NCBI GenBank assembly: GCA_958510825.1 | Contig: OY294048.1 | Coordinates: 20,229,589-20,293,588 of the forward strand | DNA length: 64,000 nucleotides | Direction: 5' to 3' | Source: Brachypterus glaber | Lineage: Eukaryota > Arthropoda > Insecta > Coleoptera > Kateretidae | In this document: piece after piece, positions 1 through 11,794 of the stretch | Layout of the letters: each line of letters begins with the position of its first letter | Position numbering within the stretch: the stretch's first letter is position 1 | Program-made: the position numbers and the translations under genes | Notes under the pieces: model-generated | Databases searched by the model: none | The model's input: only the letters and a program-made list of their open reading frames with translations | Told to the model about the DNA's origin: nothing

Positions 1-958
1 ACTTACGCAAAAATCTTTCTTGTACACTAAATGGTAAATATTAAAAAGCAATTAAATTTAATTTTTTTAAAGATTTCCAGATTTCCAATTTTTTTCCAAA
101 AACAAAAAATATATATTTTTTATTTATTTAAATTTTTGTTATCTGGGCCTTTTTTGGCATTTTTGCGAAATTTAAAACTACCATACTATTCTAACGCTTA
201 AGCTAAGCTAAACTAACGTAATTACCAGATAATATTACCCACCGCAAAGAAATTCTGTAAAAGTTTATGTGAAAAGTTATTTTTTTTATTGTTGTTTAAA
301 ACAAAAATTTAAATTAAAGAGGTTCTGGGGTTTTCTGGGGTCTGATTTTGCATAGGTTTCTTCCTTAGTTAGTCCACTATAATGTAGTTATAAAAAATAT
401 ACGGGACTTTGCGGGACTTTAACGAAAAAACAAGAAATGTCGGAAAATTAAAAAAAAAAAATGATAATTCAAAAAATAGGGGATATACAAAATATTTTAT
501 TTTTTTATATACTCTTTTAAATTGTTATTATTGGGCAATTAATAGAAAAAGATTATATTGTAAGATAACAAAAAAAAAGACTACAAATTTTCGTAGCATA
601 ATTAAGACATCTAATATAAGCGTTAATTTATCTAGGTAACCTTAGTTATAGATGGAAATTTTGCCTGTACTCAATGTATAAGATAATTAACTATAAGAAA
701 AATGCATTTAAACCCTTATTTTTCATTTTTTGTTTTTTACCCGATGTCCAGCCTATGACCCGGTTAGTTCCATAGTGCATCCACTGAATTAAACTTTAGT
801 TTAAATAAATATTTAAAGAAAACTTTTGATCTTGAACGCTGAAGATGGCATTTTACAGAAAAGTAATTAGTAAAATTCTAGCTGGTCCGGTTCTCAAGAC
901 AATGGTAATAGTTTTTTAGGAGAGTCCTGCATCATTAGCAATAGTATTTTATAAATAA
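1..958. other. AT-rich DNA, nothing recognised
   Basis: No convincing reading frame, RNA gene or repeat structure was seen in this stretch. The only open frame (409-639, plus) is low-complexity Lys/Asn/Ile-rich and looks like chance in AT-rich DNA. Confidence 0.5.
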
Positions 959-1489
959 CACAGCCACGCAATTTTTTTCATATTTCAGAGACTAGACCAA
1001 AACATTTTCATATTTTTGAGGTCGGTGAAACCGAATCTGACCTCAGAATTGCCCCATCAGGTCACAATTTTTTTCTACCCATAAAAACATCTAAATTTAA
1101 GGAATTCCGCATCCTTTTTTAAGTGTAGAAAAAAAATGTGACCTGATGGAGCAATTTTGAGGTTAGATTCAGTTCCAGCGACCCCGAAAATATAAAAATG
1201 CATTGATCTAGTCCGTGACACATAATCTTTCATGTGCCAGAGACTAGACCAATGCATTTTTATATTTTTGGGGTCGCTGAAACCGAATCTGACCTTTATC
1301 AGGTCACAATTTCTTTCTACACTTAAAAAAATCTGAATTTAAGGAACTTTCGCACCACTTTTTTAAGTGTATAAAAAAATTGTGACCTGATGGGGCAAGT
1401 CTGAGGTCAGATTCGGTTTCAGTAACCCTGAAAATATAAAAATGCGTTGGCGTAGTCTCTGGAATATGATTTTTTTTTGTGTGGCTATG
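959..1489. mobile_element. Double-hairpin foldback/MITE-like element
   Basis: The outer ends are inverted copies of each other: acagccacgcaa at the left and the complement of ttgtgtggct at the right, followed on both sides by cagagactag-type sequence. Inside lie two consecutive palindromic units (about 986-1222 and 1241-1462). Each is made of inverted copies of a segment containing cgaatctgacc and cctgatgg. The two open frames on the minus strand (1075-1257, 1304-1498) are the same repeat read twice and I do not regard them as genes. This is a non-autonomous element; its family is not recognised. Confidence 0.7.
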
Positions 1490-2646
1490 TAATTGCACAG
1501 ATTCTAAATCTGTTAAAAAAAATCATTACCTATTTCATTACATTTTGAAAAAACATTAGAAACTATAATTTTTAAGTACATGTATACTATGTATATTATT
1601 TTTATTAAGGTGTAAAACCATCTTTAAGATTTTTCAAGATCAACCAACAATTCTATTTGACAATCTTTTAAACAGTAACTAAAGAAAACTTCAATGGACC
1701 TATGTGAATTTCTACCTAATGGAACTAGGGCTCTTTTAAAGGGTATTTTTAGAAATTTTCTTTAGTTCATAACTCAGATAAAAAGTAGACAAAGAAAATT
1801 AAAAAAAAAAGATCTTTAGTTTTCCTCGAGTAAAGTATCATATAGGATTCTATATGTATAGATAAACCAACAAGGCACTAAGCAGAAGTAATTTAAAATA
1901 AATTATTAAATTAAATGAATTACATTACATTTTCCGTGATTATTATAGACCAAAAATTACACTGCACTCAAAAATTTGCCGACATCATTTTAGTTGCTTC
2001 TGACTATATTTGATGCGCTGATTTTGAAACCTTCTTCCGTTTCTCGATCAGCTCGTTTTTTTGAGATATAACGCACAGTATTTTTTTTGCTTATAGTTGT
2101 AGTAAAAAAAAATAATTAGGGTTGTTTTTCTGATTTTTTTTGTTGCTTTTTTGTAGTTTTTAATATGTGTAGAGTACGCTTCTAAAATATTTTAAAGAAA
2201 GGACGGTCGGTCAAATGGAGATTTTTTGGCATTGAGGAGGGTACGCAATTTGGTTACAGTTTTTAAAAGTCCACTCAATTACGAACACAACGCTACCAAG
2301 CTTAACCCCAGAAAGTGATGGGAACTATTTTGTATTTTGGTTCGAAATATGCGTTGCAAAGCAAACAGCATAGAACTGATATTTTTATGCTTTTTTGTTT
2401 ATCCGTTTTTACGTATAAAATATGCCTTCTTGTCAAAAAAGGGTAATCAAATACGAATTAACTATAGATTTACAATATATAACTGGTGCAAAAACATGCT
2501 AAGTGATTTTTTAATGCATCTTCTTTAGTAAGGTTGTGTAAGTCTTTTGGCCAAATACACGTTGGATAAACAATAATTATTATGACTAAAGTTTATATTT
2601 ATTTGACTTTAATGAACATAAAAATAAACGATATAATAATAATAAT
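1490..2646. other. AT-rich DNA, nothing recognised
   Basis: No gene or repeat family could be identified. The open frame at 2337-2528 has no recognisable motif. Confidence 0.4.
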
Positions 2647-4143
2647 ATACAGGGTTATTTAGAAATAAGTTCGAGAAAGAAAAAGAAAAATGAGGTGATT
2701 CTACATTAAAAAATATGAAAAAAAGTTTCTATAAAGGTTGGTCCGAAAATGAGCCCTAAGGAGCTGCGGCCCTTCGAAGATGGACGTATTGAATGGGGAA
2801 CAAAAAAAGCACCAATAAAATTTTAATGCTGCTGGGCGATTCTTTACTTAAAACTAAGCAAAAAAGAATTCTTCGCCAAAACACCTAAATTTAATATTAA
2901 AGGAGTAATAGCCTTTTAAAAAGTAACATTTTTAGTGGTACAAAATGTTACTTCCTCTTAATTGCATTTTTTTTTTGAAAACGATTGCTTATACAGTATT
3001 ACACTATGACATTTTTTATGTATTTTTACGCAAGGAAGCTATATTTTTTACCAAAAATCCAAAAAATATATACATAAAAAAATGGGGCAAAAATGTGTTA
3101 AGTCTCGGTACCGGTACCTTAGGTACCGAGTGACTCCTATAGCAGCCAGCGGCAGCGAACTTTTCACAATAATTTGCAAATAGCTCGAAAACGGTTCATG
3201 TTAGGTATAGGGTATTACCAATTCATTTTAAAGCAAATTTAATTATATATTTAACTAAATAAAAAAAGTACACTGAAAGAAATTACATTGAAAATGTGTA
3301 AAAAAATACACTCATAAATGTGTAAATTTTACACCTTTATATAAATGTACATCAACATGGATGTGATACTACACAGGTGAGGTGATTTTGACCTAGTGTG
3401 TATTTTTACATCCATACCTTCTGCAACAATACACTCGGAGCGCAAGAAAGTCTATTTTTATAAACATACCTTTAGCAACAATACACCCGAAGTGTAAAAT
3501 CACACTTCTGATGTACAAGCCAGCCAATCGCGGGCGTTAAGCTAGTCATTATAATTGTTTACGTTTGTAAGAGCGTACGTATAATTTTGTGTGTGCTAGA
3601 TTTTTCAAAGAAATAATTGGTAAGTGTTGATTAAAAGTAAATATTTAAAAAGTGTAATTAATACAATATCCTTAAAACATATATTTTATAATATTTGACT
3701 TATTTAGGCGGTAACACTGGCCTGCAAATTTTGACTTTTGTATGTTTTCAGTTTCTATTTTATATTGGTACTTTTTGTAGCGCTGATTACGAATATACGC
3801 TTTATTTTTCTGTTGCGTAGTTTTTCCATAAAACACTATTCATAAATAGAAAAATAACAAAATGGTTATTCTATTTTTTTTTTAATAAATTGAAGGGTTT
3901 TAGGTAAAAAGTATATTTACGCGTTGGTGTAAACTTTGCACACTGGGTGTAAAAATATAATACAAACCGCATTTATATTAACGCTTCGAGTGTAAATTCA
4001 CATCAGCAGCAGCTGCAAGTAAATTATCCATGCACGTGGATGTAAAAATTTATCTCAGTGTATAGAGTGCTATTTAAAAAAAGTGAGTTATGGCTATTTT
4101 AAATTTGTTAGATTTGACCTGCTTTCTGAGACGCCCTGTATAA
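2647..4143. mobile_element. Possible outer element with tacaggg ends, carrying a nested MITE
   Basis: atacagggtt at 2647 and the complement gccctgtata at about 4133-4143 face each other and resemble the ACAGGG-type ends seen on several other elements here (for example 15351-16473). The 3269-4062 element lies inside it. The inverted match is short, so this outer element is only a suggestion. Confidence 0.3.
3269..4062. mobile_element. MITE-like element, TA-flanked, cactga ends
   Basis: The left end reads ta|cactgaaagaaatt and the right end is the complement of cactgagataaatt followed by ta. This gives short terminal inverted repeats and a possible TA target duplication as in Tc1/mariner-type MITEs. 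The interior repeats gtgtaaa/tttacac-type motifs in both orientations. No transposase frame is present. Confidence 0.55.
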
Positions 4144-4820
4144 ATTTTGAGTTCTGTTTCAGCTTATAATAATTCGGTTAACAACTTTTGTCAAATTTAA
4201 AAAAAACAAGGAGAAATTAATTTTTTTAGGGGTGCTTCACGGAAAGAAATTAGTGGGCTCTGCGCTATACATTATAAGATATTTGGTAACAGTGGCAAAT
4301 TATAGTGATTTAAGCTATAGATTATAAGGGACACAATAACTAATAATGTTAAAAATAAATTGGAAACGAGTATATATATTACAGACACGATTATATTTAT
4401 TACAGGCACTATTATAAATTTACAGAAATTTTATTATATTATAAAAATTATTAGCACGGACAATAATTAAATCTATTTAAGCTATAAATGCCATACTATT
4501 TGTTATATTTTATTATTCACAAAACAATTAAAGTATTTCATATAAATTTTTACACTGACTGCCATAATTGTAAGAGAAAGCCTTGTATTTATATAATAAG
4601 CGATTATAATTTGCTTGGTATGTGTGTTATAGCGCTCCTAGCTATAATTTTTTTTTTCCGTGTTATTTTTCGCTAAAAACTCGAAAACTACCGGAGATAG
4701 ACATAAAGTATTAGATATCAAAATAAAGAAAATTAAATGCAGATTTTCAAAATTAAAAAACATATTTGGTATTCTATTTAAAAAATCAAAGTTGAGTGCC
4801 ACTTCCGGTACAACCGGAAG
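4144..4820. other. AT-rich DNA, nothing recognised
   Basis: No gene supported; open frames here are short and low in complexity. Confidence 0.4.
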
Positions 4821-5320
4821 TGGTACAAGCATTTATCCAACACTGGGCTTCCCAACAGGTTCAAGCAAAATTGCTCATCAAAGACCCCTCTTTTTCCAAT
4901 ACAAAAACACTTATTCAACTAAATAAGAAAAAACTCAGAACTATTACCAGTTTTCTAACTGGTCATGGTACTTTCAACAATCTTCTTTATAAAATGAAAA
5001 TTATCCAAAGCGAACGCTGTAGATTCTGCGACTATGATAAAGAAACTGCATCCCACATTTTGGGACAATGTCCTGTCTTCTCACAAAAAAGACTGCGATT
5101 TTTAGGTTCACCATCAGTGCAACTTAGCGATTTAGTCGAACTTTCATTGGGGCAGATCATCGCCTTTTTAGATGCCTGCCCCCATGGAATATCATCCTAA
5201 TCAAATGATGTGTCATCTAGATGACTGCGGCATGCACAATGGATCTCAGGTCTGAGTGCCGTGGCTATTACTTGGTAATAACCACACCGCTTCTGATGAT
5301 GATGATGATGGTACAAGCAT
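4821..5320 (+). mobile_element. 5'-truncated LINE with 12-bp TSD and (GAT)n tail
   Basis: A 12-base direct repeat, tggtacaagcat, occurs at 4821-4832 and again at 5309-5320. The DNA between is about 476 bp, ends in a (GAT)n run and encodes the C-terminal part of a non-LTR retrotransposon protein. This is the expected product of target-primed reverse transcription with early 5' truncation. The matching TSD copies argue for a fairly recent event. Confidence 0.88.
4833..5200 (+). pseudogene. LINE ORF2 C-terminal fragment (post-RT zinc-binding region)
   Basis: Open frame of about 120 codons starting at the TSD boundary. The open frame extends a little upstream into flanking DNA, so its first Met at 4796 is not the element's own. 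It contains a stretch of the type LTGHG followed by a Cys-Cys-His-Cys cluster (CRFCD...ETASHILGQCP). This arrangement is typical of the extreme C-terminus of RNase H-bearing LINE ORF2 proteins (I/R1/LOA-like groups). The endonuclease, RT and most of the RNase H part are missing because of 5' truncation, so no function is retained. Clade assignment is tentative. Confidence 0.8.
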
Positions 5321-6839
5321 GAAAATATTTTAAATTGATTGGCCATACTTAAAAACCCTAAAGTGCAAAAAATCAGATTTTTAACATCGTTGGTTCTCCA
5401 TAAACTTTTAATAGGCTCCTTCCGTGAATAACCGTGCATAACCGATAGTAGTAGCAGTGTAAAATCAGGAGCGGTTAAAGGTTTAAATTTTGGTACCGCT
5501 AGCCGGTAATGTGACTTCAGGAATTATTTTTTTACAGTGTAATATAGAACTATAGTTAAAAGCTGCAAAGAGTAGTAACATGAACAGGAAAATGTAAAGA
5601 GTAAAAGTAGGACAACAGGGAAATGTAAAATTCAAATTTAGTAAGAAGGCTTTTGTCCGTGTTTTAAAATATTACATTTGTTAAAAGGAAGAATAGGACG
5701 TTTGGCTTTTAACTGCATCCAGATGGGAATTTTAAGAAAAGAGAATAGTTTACACTATGCGATGTTTATTTCTGAAAACACCGTCTTTTCAAAAGACCCT
5801 TTTGTGCACAGTAAGCTTATACATAGAATAAACAAGGTATAAAGACTTTAACTTGAACAATTAAAACAACTCGTATTTACAATCATAATCAAACATCATA
5901 AAATGTTCTTTTTGTGCATTATTAAAAGTTGGAAAGTATAATATTCTTATTTATTCTACTTATAAATAAATTAGAAAAGATAAATTTTCTAAGCAAGGGC
6001 AGAAAAGAGCTCTTTTCTAATCTATTTTGGATTAGATTTTACTCCATAGATAGCGCGCCATGTCATTATAAAATCAACATAACCAAACATTTGTTTAATG
6101 CAATTATTTTGATAATATTTTATGTTTTATATGAATTTGAATAAAATATTGTTCTAACCTCATAAGAAAATTACATTTTTAACTCTTGATATGCTATTTG
6201 CCTCAGCATTCTGCATCGGTCAGGTAACATCTCTCGAGTTGGGAATGTTTAATTTTCTTATTAGGTTGGAAATATGCTATTTCTACAAGTAAATCCTGCA
6301 TTTGCATGCGAAAATAGTAGTTTTCGTAACGAGTAAGGACTTGTCGCAAACAAGTTGCGAACAACATTTTTCGTTCGATCTACAGTCTAGACTCTTTAAA
6401 AATGTATATTTTAAAGAATTACCTTGCTTAATTTTGACATTTCAAAATTTTATAAACGACAAACGACTTTTGTCAAAATGAAAGCTTTGTATACTCGTTT
6501 GGATAAATAAGTACGCATAGTTGTCATTTCATTCAAATATGCACTATCTACTCGTGCGAAAGAAATATATCCAAACGAGGATATATAGTGAACATGCATT
6601 TTTCTTTATTTTGTGTACACTAGGTCGTACGAAATAGTATATAAGACAACCAGCCGCGCAGCGGGGAGTTTTATAATGGATAAGTGCACCTAATGTCTTA
6701 TTATATTATTCACAGCACCTGCGCTAGAATAATATTATACGGTAGTTTCGAATTTCCCGAAATCGTCAAAAAACATCCTATACAAAAAATTCTTGGACTT
6801 TTTACAAATGAATTTCATGAAAACATAAGAAACTTTGAA
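5321..6839. other. AT-rich DNA, nothing firm
   Basis: Contains no supported gene. Around 6480-6600 two near-copies of a tatccaaacgag-type segment occur in opposite orientation (about 6497 and 6570), which may be the remains of a small inverted-repeat element. Confidence 0.35.
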
Positions 6840-7030
6840 AATATCCGTCTGTCCGTCCGTCCGTCCGTCCGTCCGTCTGTCCGATGTCACGATTTTTGTA
6901 GACACGATAACTCCAGAACGAATTATTCGATCAACTCGAAAGTTTCAGGAAAAATCAAGTTCCATGTGGGGAAGATCCCTATTGTTTTTTAAAGTAATCC
7001 CCCCAAAAACAAAAAAGTTATGACAGGTTT
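6840..7030 (+). repeat. Dispersed repeat with (TCCG)n block
   Basis: A (TCCG/TCTG) microsatellite at about 6843-6886 is followed by a segment with cacgataactc, gatcaactcg and aaaatcaagtt. A diverged copy in the same orientation lies at about 53840-54010. Both look like copies of one interspersed element of unknown type. Confidence 0.55.
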
Positions 7031-7084
7031 AAATTTTTTAAAAAATAAAAACTGTAATTTTCAAAAAAAAAAAATATATATATA

Positions 7085-8312
7085 TACAGCCTGTTCCAGA
7101 ACTCGCGTACCGAAATTTGAGGGTATATTAAAAACCCTCTGGAAAATATGAAAAAAATTTAAAAAAAAATCCATCTTCAATACTAATTAAAAAGGAAGCT
7201 ATTTAATCTGACCAATCCTGTTGCTGATGTTAAATTACCTAAAAATTAGTTTTTCCCTACTTATTAGTAACTATGGTTGTATTTTAATGGTTGACTCGTG
7301 CATTGTTTAAGACTTTCAACTTTAGAATCTTTTTAGGTTATTATATTTTGACAAAACCGACAGAGGCTATCAAATATTATATTGTTATAGGGTCACTCCC
7401 TCCGGCGGTGGTTTTATGATACCCGTCTTAGACGGCAGCAACAAACTGCCGATGCAACTCCATTCAGCGCGCTGAATGTAGTGTTTTTTTTTTATTAGAA
7501 ACTCAGATCTTTTAATTGATTTACTGGCTATAAATTCTTAATACAAATTAATAAAATAAAAATACAATAACTGAATTTTATTTATTTATTTCAAAGTAAT
7601 GAACATAGGAAAAATTTTTATCGGTGTTCATTTTCATTTTCTTGATGTTTCTGCAACAGCCATGTGCAAAATTCGACTCGTAAAGGATAGTCCTCCGGTG
7701 TCAAGCATTGTACTCGAGTGTAATGAAAGGGATGCATTTTTTCGTCTTTTAGAATTCGTTGAACAGAGGTCTTAGACATATCAAGATTTCTAGCCACAAT
7801 ACTAAGGCTTGTTTCAGGTTCTTCTTCAAAAGCCTGAATGACAGCTTTTTCATTATCAACAGTTCTTGCAGTTCGCGGAGCGCCTCCAATCTCTTTTTTG
7901 TTTGGACTTAAATTTCCAGAATTTCTTGCCCTTTGCACCAATCTTAAAATAACATTTCTGCTAGGATGTTCTCTATTGGGAAAACGAATAGAATATTCTA
8001 CAGATGTAGCTGAAGCACTCCGGCCACACTTGCCATATAAAATTAGCATTTCGCAATACTCTTCTGAAGTAAACATCATGAAAGTTTTGATATTTTTTTA
8101 TGACATTAATAAATATTTATGTCACATTAATCACCATGTCAACCTACAGAATATGTACCTGCAATAATTAAATTTGCTTCCATAGCTACAAATTCAACCT
8201 TTAATGGTAATTTATAATCAGCAACAGTATTGGTCCACTTAAAGCGTTCTTATTTTTGAATTGAACGAAGATGGATTTTTTTTGAAATTTTTTTACCGAG
8301 TTATGGAACAGG

Positions 8313-8317
<5 letters not shown>
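7085..8317. mobile_element. Tc1/mariner-like transposon, internally deleted
   Basis: The terminal inverted repeats are about 21 bp with one mismatch: tacagcctgttccagaac... from 7085 and the complement of ...ttatggaacaggctgta ending at 8317. The ends can be read as TA | cagcctgttcc, so a TA target duplication is possible, although the flanks are (TA)n and hide it. It encloses a minus-strand frame for the N-terminal DNA-binding part of a transposase (7618-8079). At 1.23 kb with no catalytic domain it must be non-autonomous. Confidence 0.8.
7618..8079 (-). pseudogene. Transposase N-terminal HTH domain, truncated before the DDE domain
   Basis: 153 codons from an ATG. Residues about 1-60 resemble the DUF4817-type helix-turn-helix found at the start of many insect IS630/Tc1/mariner-like transposases (EEYCEMLILYGKC, then NREHPSR and RLVQRARNSGN). 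A second helical region follows at about 75-115 with SIVARNLDMSKTSVQRIL, a typical HTH recognition sequence. The frame stops just where the DDE catalytic domain would be expected, so this is a truncated DNA-binding fragment. If expressed it could bind its own TIRs and act as a repressor, but that is inference. Confidence 0.75.
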
Positions 8318-8350
<33 letters not shown>

Positions 8351-8962
8351 CGTTTTTTGCATTAAGAAAATTAAAAATTAGTTTTTTTTAAATTTTTTTT
8401 TTCGTTTTTCGCAAAATGAAGGTTAAAAAAATTGAAAATTTTTGATAAATTTTTACAAGTTTTATTTCGATTTTTTTTTTTTTTGAAAAATTTCGTTTTT
8501 TAAAAAATGATCTTTTTTTAATTTTTGTTTTATATATTTTTTTATATATATTTTTTTTTAATATTTGGGAAAATGCAATATACCATTTACTGTGAATAAT
8601 ATATAATGGAACGCGTAGCATTACATATCTTCCCGGCTTGTTTTTATACTATTTTATAAACGGTCACCAGCAAAATACAAAAGAAAAGCTTTAATTCATC
8701 TGTTATTTTGACATTCTAAGTAAATTATACTATTTATTATTATTATTTATTGTTTCAGAATGACATAACTTAAGTTTTAAATAATGGCAGTATGTCTAAC
8801 CCTATTTTTCAAAAAGCTTATACGACACGATTTAACAACTTTAATTTTAGTTTTTTGGTATCCCCAAGGATCTTTGCTTTAGAAAAATTTAATGACCGCG
8901 ATGATACAAATCGCCAGTATTTAAATTGCAGGAAATATTTTTTACAGTGTACGCGACCCCGG
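8318..8962. other. (TA)n microsatellite and AT-rich DNA
   Basis: A TA run follows the transposon at 8318-8348. At about 8575-8640 lies a segment with gtgaataatatataatgga and cgtagcat that recurs at about 17920-17980 in the same orientation, and a weaker inverted relative lies near 49672. The open frame at 8388-8621 is low-complexity and not considered a gene. Confidence 0.4.
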
Positions 8963-10398
8963 CTAAACTAGAATACCGTAACTCCATTTGTCGCATAGCA
9001 ACGCACGGAGTTCTGGAAGCACTCTTAAATGACATGACAACTTCCATATTTTTCTTCTTTTTGTTATTTGAGCTCTAATTAAAAAAATAAGACCAAAATT
9101 TTAAAAATCGTTAGAGCCGTTTTTGAAAAAAATGTGTTTTTTTATAAAATTTCTCTGATATTTCACGCTAACATACTTGGTTTGCCCTCGATATCTCGGA
9201 TTTTGACCAAAATTGGCATAGTGGTACCACTATGGTACCTAAGCACTCCATCCAAAAAAATTTCAAAACGGTTCATCCGTTCACGATACAGGGTGTCCCA
9301 CCAACCAGGTTCTTGACAAGTTATATCTCCGTTATTTGAAAAGGTATTTTTTTTGTAAAAAATAGCGTTAAATGGGAGCCGAAGAAGATTTTATTGACTT
9401 TTTTATTGACTGTTATTTAAAAATATAAAAAAGTTAAAAAACAAATAAAATTAAATTGGAGTCAAAGTAGAATTTACTGACATATTCAAAACTACCCCTT
9501 ATTAACCCACCCTCTTGGAATCACCTCCAACTAGTTTTTTAAATAGCACTCCCTTATTTTACTAAAGAATATGAAAGCACATTTCATTCTAAACAACCAG
9601 AAAATATTCCAAAAACTTACGTTAAATTGTACCCAAAAGAAAATTGATTAATATATCCAAAACCAATTCATAACAACCCACTCTCCTGGAACTACCCGCA
9701 ACTTTGTTTTAAATACCACCCTTGTATTAATAAGTAATAATTGTTATTTAGAGCCCCTTAAAATCTAAGATAACACTTATAATAAATGGTTGAATTCAGA
9801 ATAAAGTACACTTTCATAGTCTTTAATAAGAATTAGGGGGTGCTATTTGAAAAACAGAAGTTGGGGCTAGTTTTAAGGGAGTGGGTAAGCAAGGGGCGGT
9901 TTTGAGTAAGTCAGTAAACTCTTTTTTTGCTTTGATTTAATGCTATTTTTGCAATTTTGAATACCTTTTCAAATAACGGAGATAAGCTATTACAAGAACT
10001 TGGTGGGACACCCAGTATAGTGAAGGAATGGACTGTTTTGAAAAAATTTTGGATGGAGTGCTTAGGTACCGTAGTGGTACCACTATGCCACAAGTTTGGT
10101 CAAAATCCGAGACATCGAGGGCAAACCGAGTATGTTAGCGTGAAATATCAGAGATATTTTCTAAAAAAACACATTTTTTTAAAAACGGCTTTAACGATTT
10201 TTAAAATGTTGGTCTTATTTTTTTAATTTGAGCTCATATAACAAATTCCAAAAAAAAAAAAAAATGGAAGTTGTCATGTCATTTAAAAGTTCTTCTAGAA
10301 CACCGTGAACGTTTTCAAAATATTATATCAGAATTAACGTGAAATCGTTGCTATGCTACAAATGGAGTTACGGCTTTCTAGTTTAGCACGGCAGAGTA
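8963..10398. mobile_element. Long foldback element, arms about 600 bp
   Basis: Left arm about 8963-9600 and right arm about 9790-10398 are inverted, diverged copies. Matching landmarks include gctaaactag, ggagttacgg/ccgtaactcc, atgacatgacaacttcca, gtggtaccactatg, gcactccatcc and acttgtcaa-type segments. A third copy, in the orientation of the left arm, enters the window's right end at 63519. No transposase is visible. The open frames here (9134-9316, 9911-10093, 9957-10226) mirror each other and are repeat shadows. Confidence 0.8.
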
Positions 10399-10781
10399 TA
10401 TCTTTACAAAGTTTTATCTTTTAATCATTTTAGATGAGAGCCAAGACCTCTCAAGGAAAAAGTTCTTGATTGGAGTGATGCACTTTTATCTATATCATCT
10501 TACGGAACTTTTTAAAAATTCATCATTCATTATTTTAATGCACACTAGGGTAGGTATTTTAAAAAACACCATTTATTTTACAATTTGAAATAACCGTCAT
10601 GTCGTGAAAAATACAAAAATAGTTTTCCGTGACAATTTCATCTTAAAACCCTTAAATTGGGATTCACCCCATTTTGATTGAAACCTAAAAAAAAATACTT
10701 TTTTTATAATAATGATTTTAATATTTTAATGATTTTGTTATGACAACCATGAGTGCAAAATGCAAAAATTTGACACATACC
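10399..10781. other. AT-rich DNA, nothing recognised
   Basis: Nothing supported. Confidence 0.4.
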
Positions 10782-11794
10782 TACACTGATAAAACTATTT
10801 GTAAGAATATTGCCAACGTTAAATTGTGTGAGTTTTCCAGAACATATTCTATATAATTTCATAAGTTATAGTCTAAGAGCTGGTGATCAATTTTAGTTTA
10901 TTATTTGTTCCCAGCTGTATTTTATATATGTCTTAAAGTACATTCAAATTAAGCTCCTTGCAAATCGCCAGGTCCTGGATCGGGTTCCTTTGGATGCTAG
11001 AAACCTTCAAAAGGTGGTGAAATGGAGTCCCCGAAAAATATATTTTTAACTTACCGAGCCAAACAAATTACATTTATTACATTTAGACTAGTATATTTTC
11101 ACAGTTTTACACAATTATTTAGTAGGATAAGAATAAAAAAAAACTTTTAAAACTTTATCTGAAATATGTCAACACTAAAAAGATTTAATTATTTTCATTT
11201 AATCAAAATGTAATTTTATAAATACTCATTTCTTTAAAAAAATAAGTATGAGATAATGCAAAGGCACTTTTTAAAGACTGTTTTTACCCCTTGGCATTAG
11301 AATTATTGTGCTTTAACTATGAAAATAACCTAATCTGAATGTATTAAATGAAATGTATATGACTAGGCAAGTTAAAAATAGATTTTTTTCTAGCTCATTG
11401 CTATAGTTTTGAAGCTTCTAGCACCCAAATGAATCGGATTCGGAGTCTAGTAATTTGAAAATAGCTTGATTTTAATGTACTTTAAGACATATATAAAATA
11501 TAGCCGGGAGCAAATAATGAAATAAAAATGGTCACCAGCTCTCCGACTATTATGTGAAATACAATTATACGGAACATATTCTGTAAAAATTTGTGTAAAA
11601 TAAAATTTTACAGAAAATATTCTGTAAAATCACATAACGTTGGCAATGTTCTTACCTACGTTATGAGCTCCAAAAATTACATAATATATTATGTGAAAAT
11701 ACATAATATATTATGTAAATTTTAAAAATGTAGCAATAAGTTCTGTGAAATTTTACATAAATTATTGTGTTATTGTCTGATTTTTATCTGTGTA
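10782..11794. mobile_element. Foldback element, TA-flanked, arms about 300 bp
   Basis: The left arm starts tacactgataaaac at 10782 and the right end is the complement of tacacagataaaaa ending at 11794. Inner matches include attgccaacgtta, agctggtga, tatatgtcttaaagtac and tgctagaa in inverted order (10815-11000 against 11400-11660). The termini resemble those of the 3269-4062 element, so the two may belong to one MITE superfamily. No protein is encoded. Confidence 0.7.

Noticed and set aside
6684..7023. Proteins with a Val-Arg-Pro-Ser repeat from the TCCG block
   Set aside because: Translation of a microsatellite inside a dispersed repeat; overlapping frames give similar repeats.
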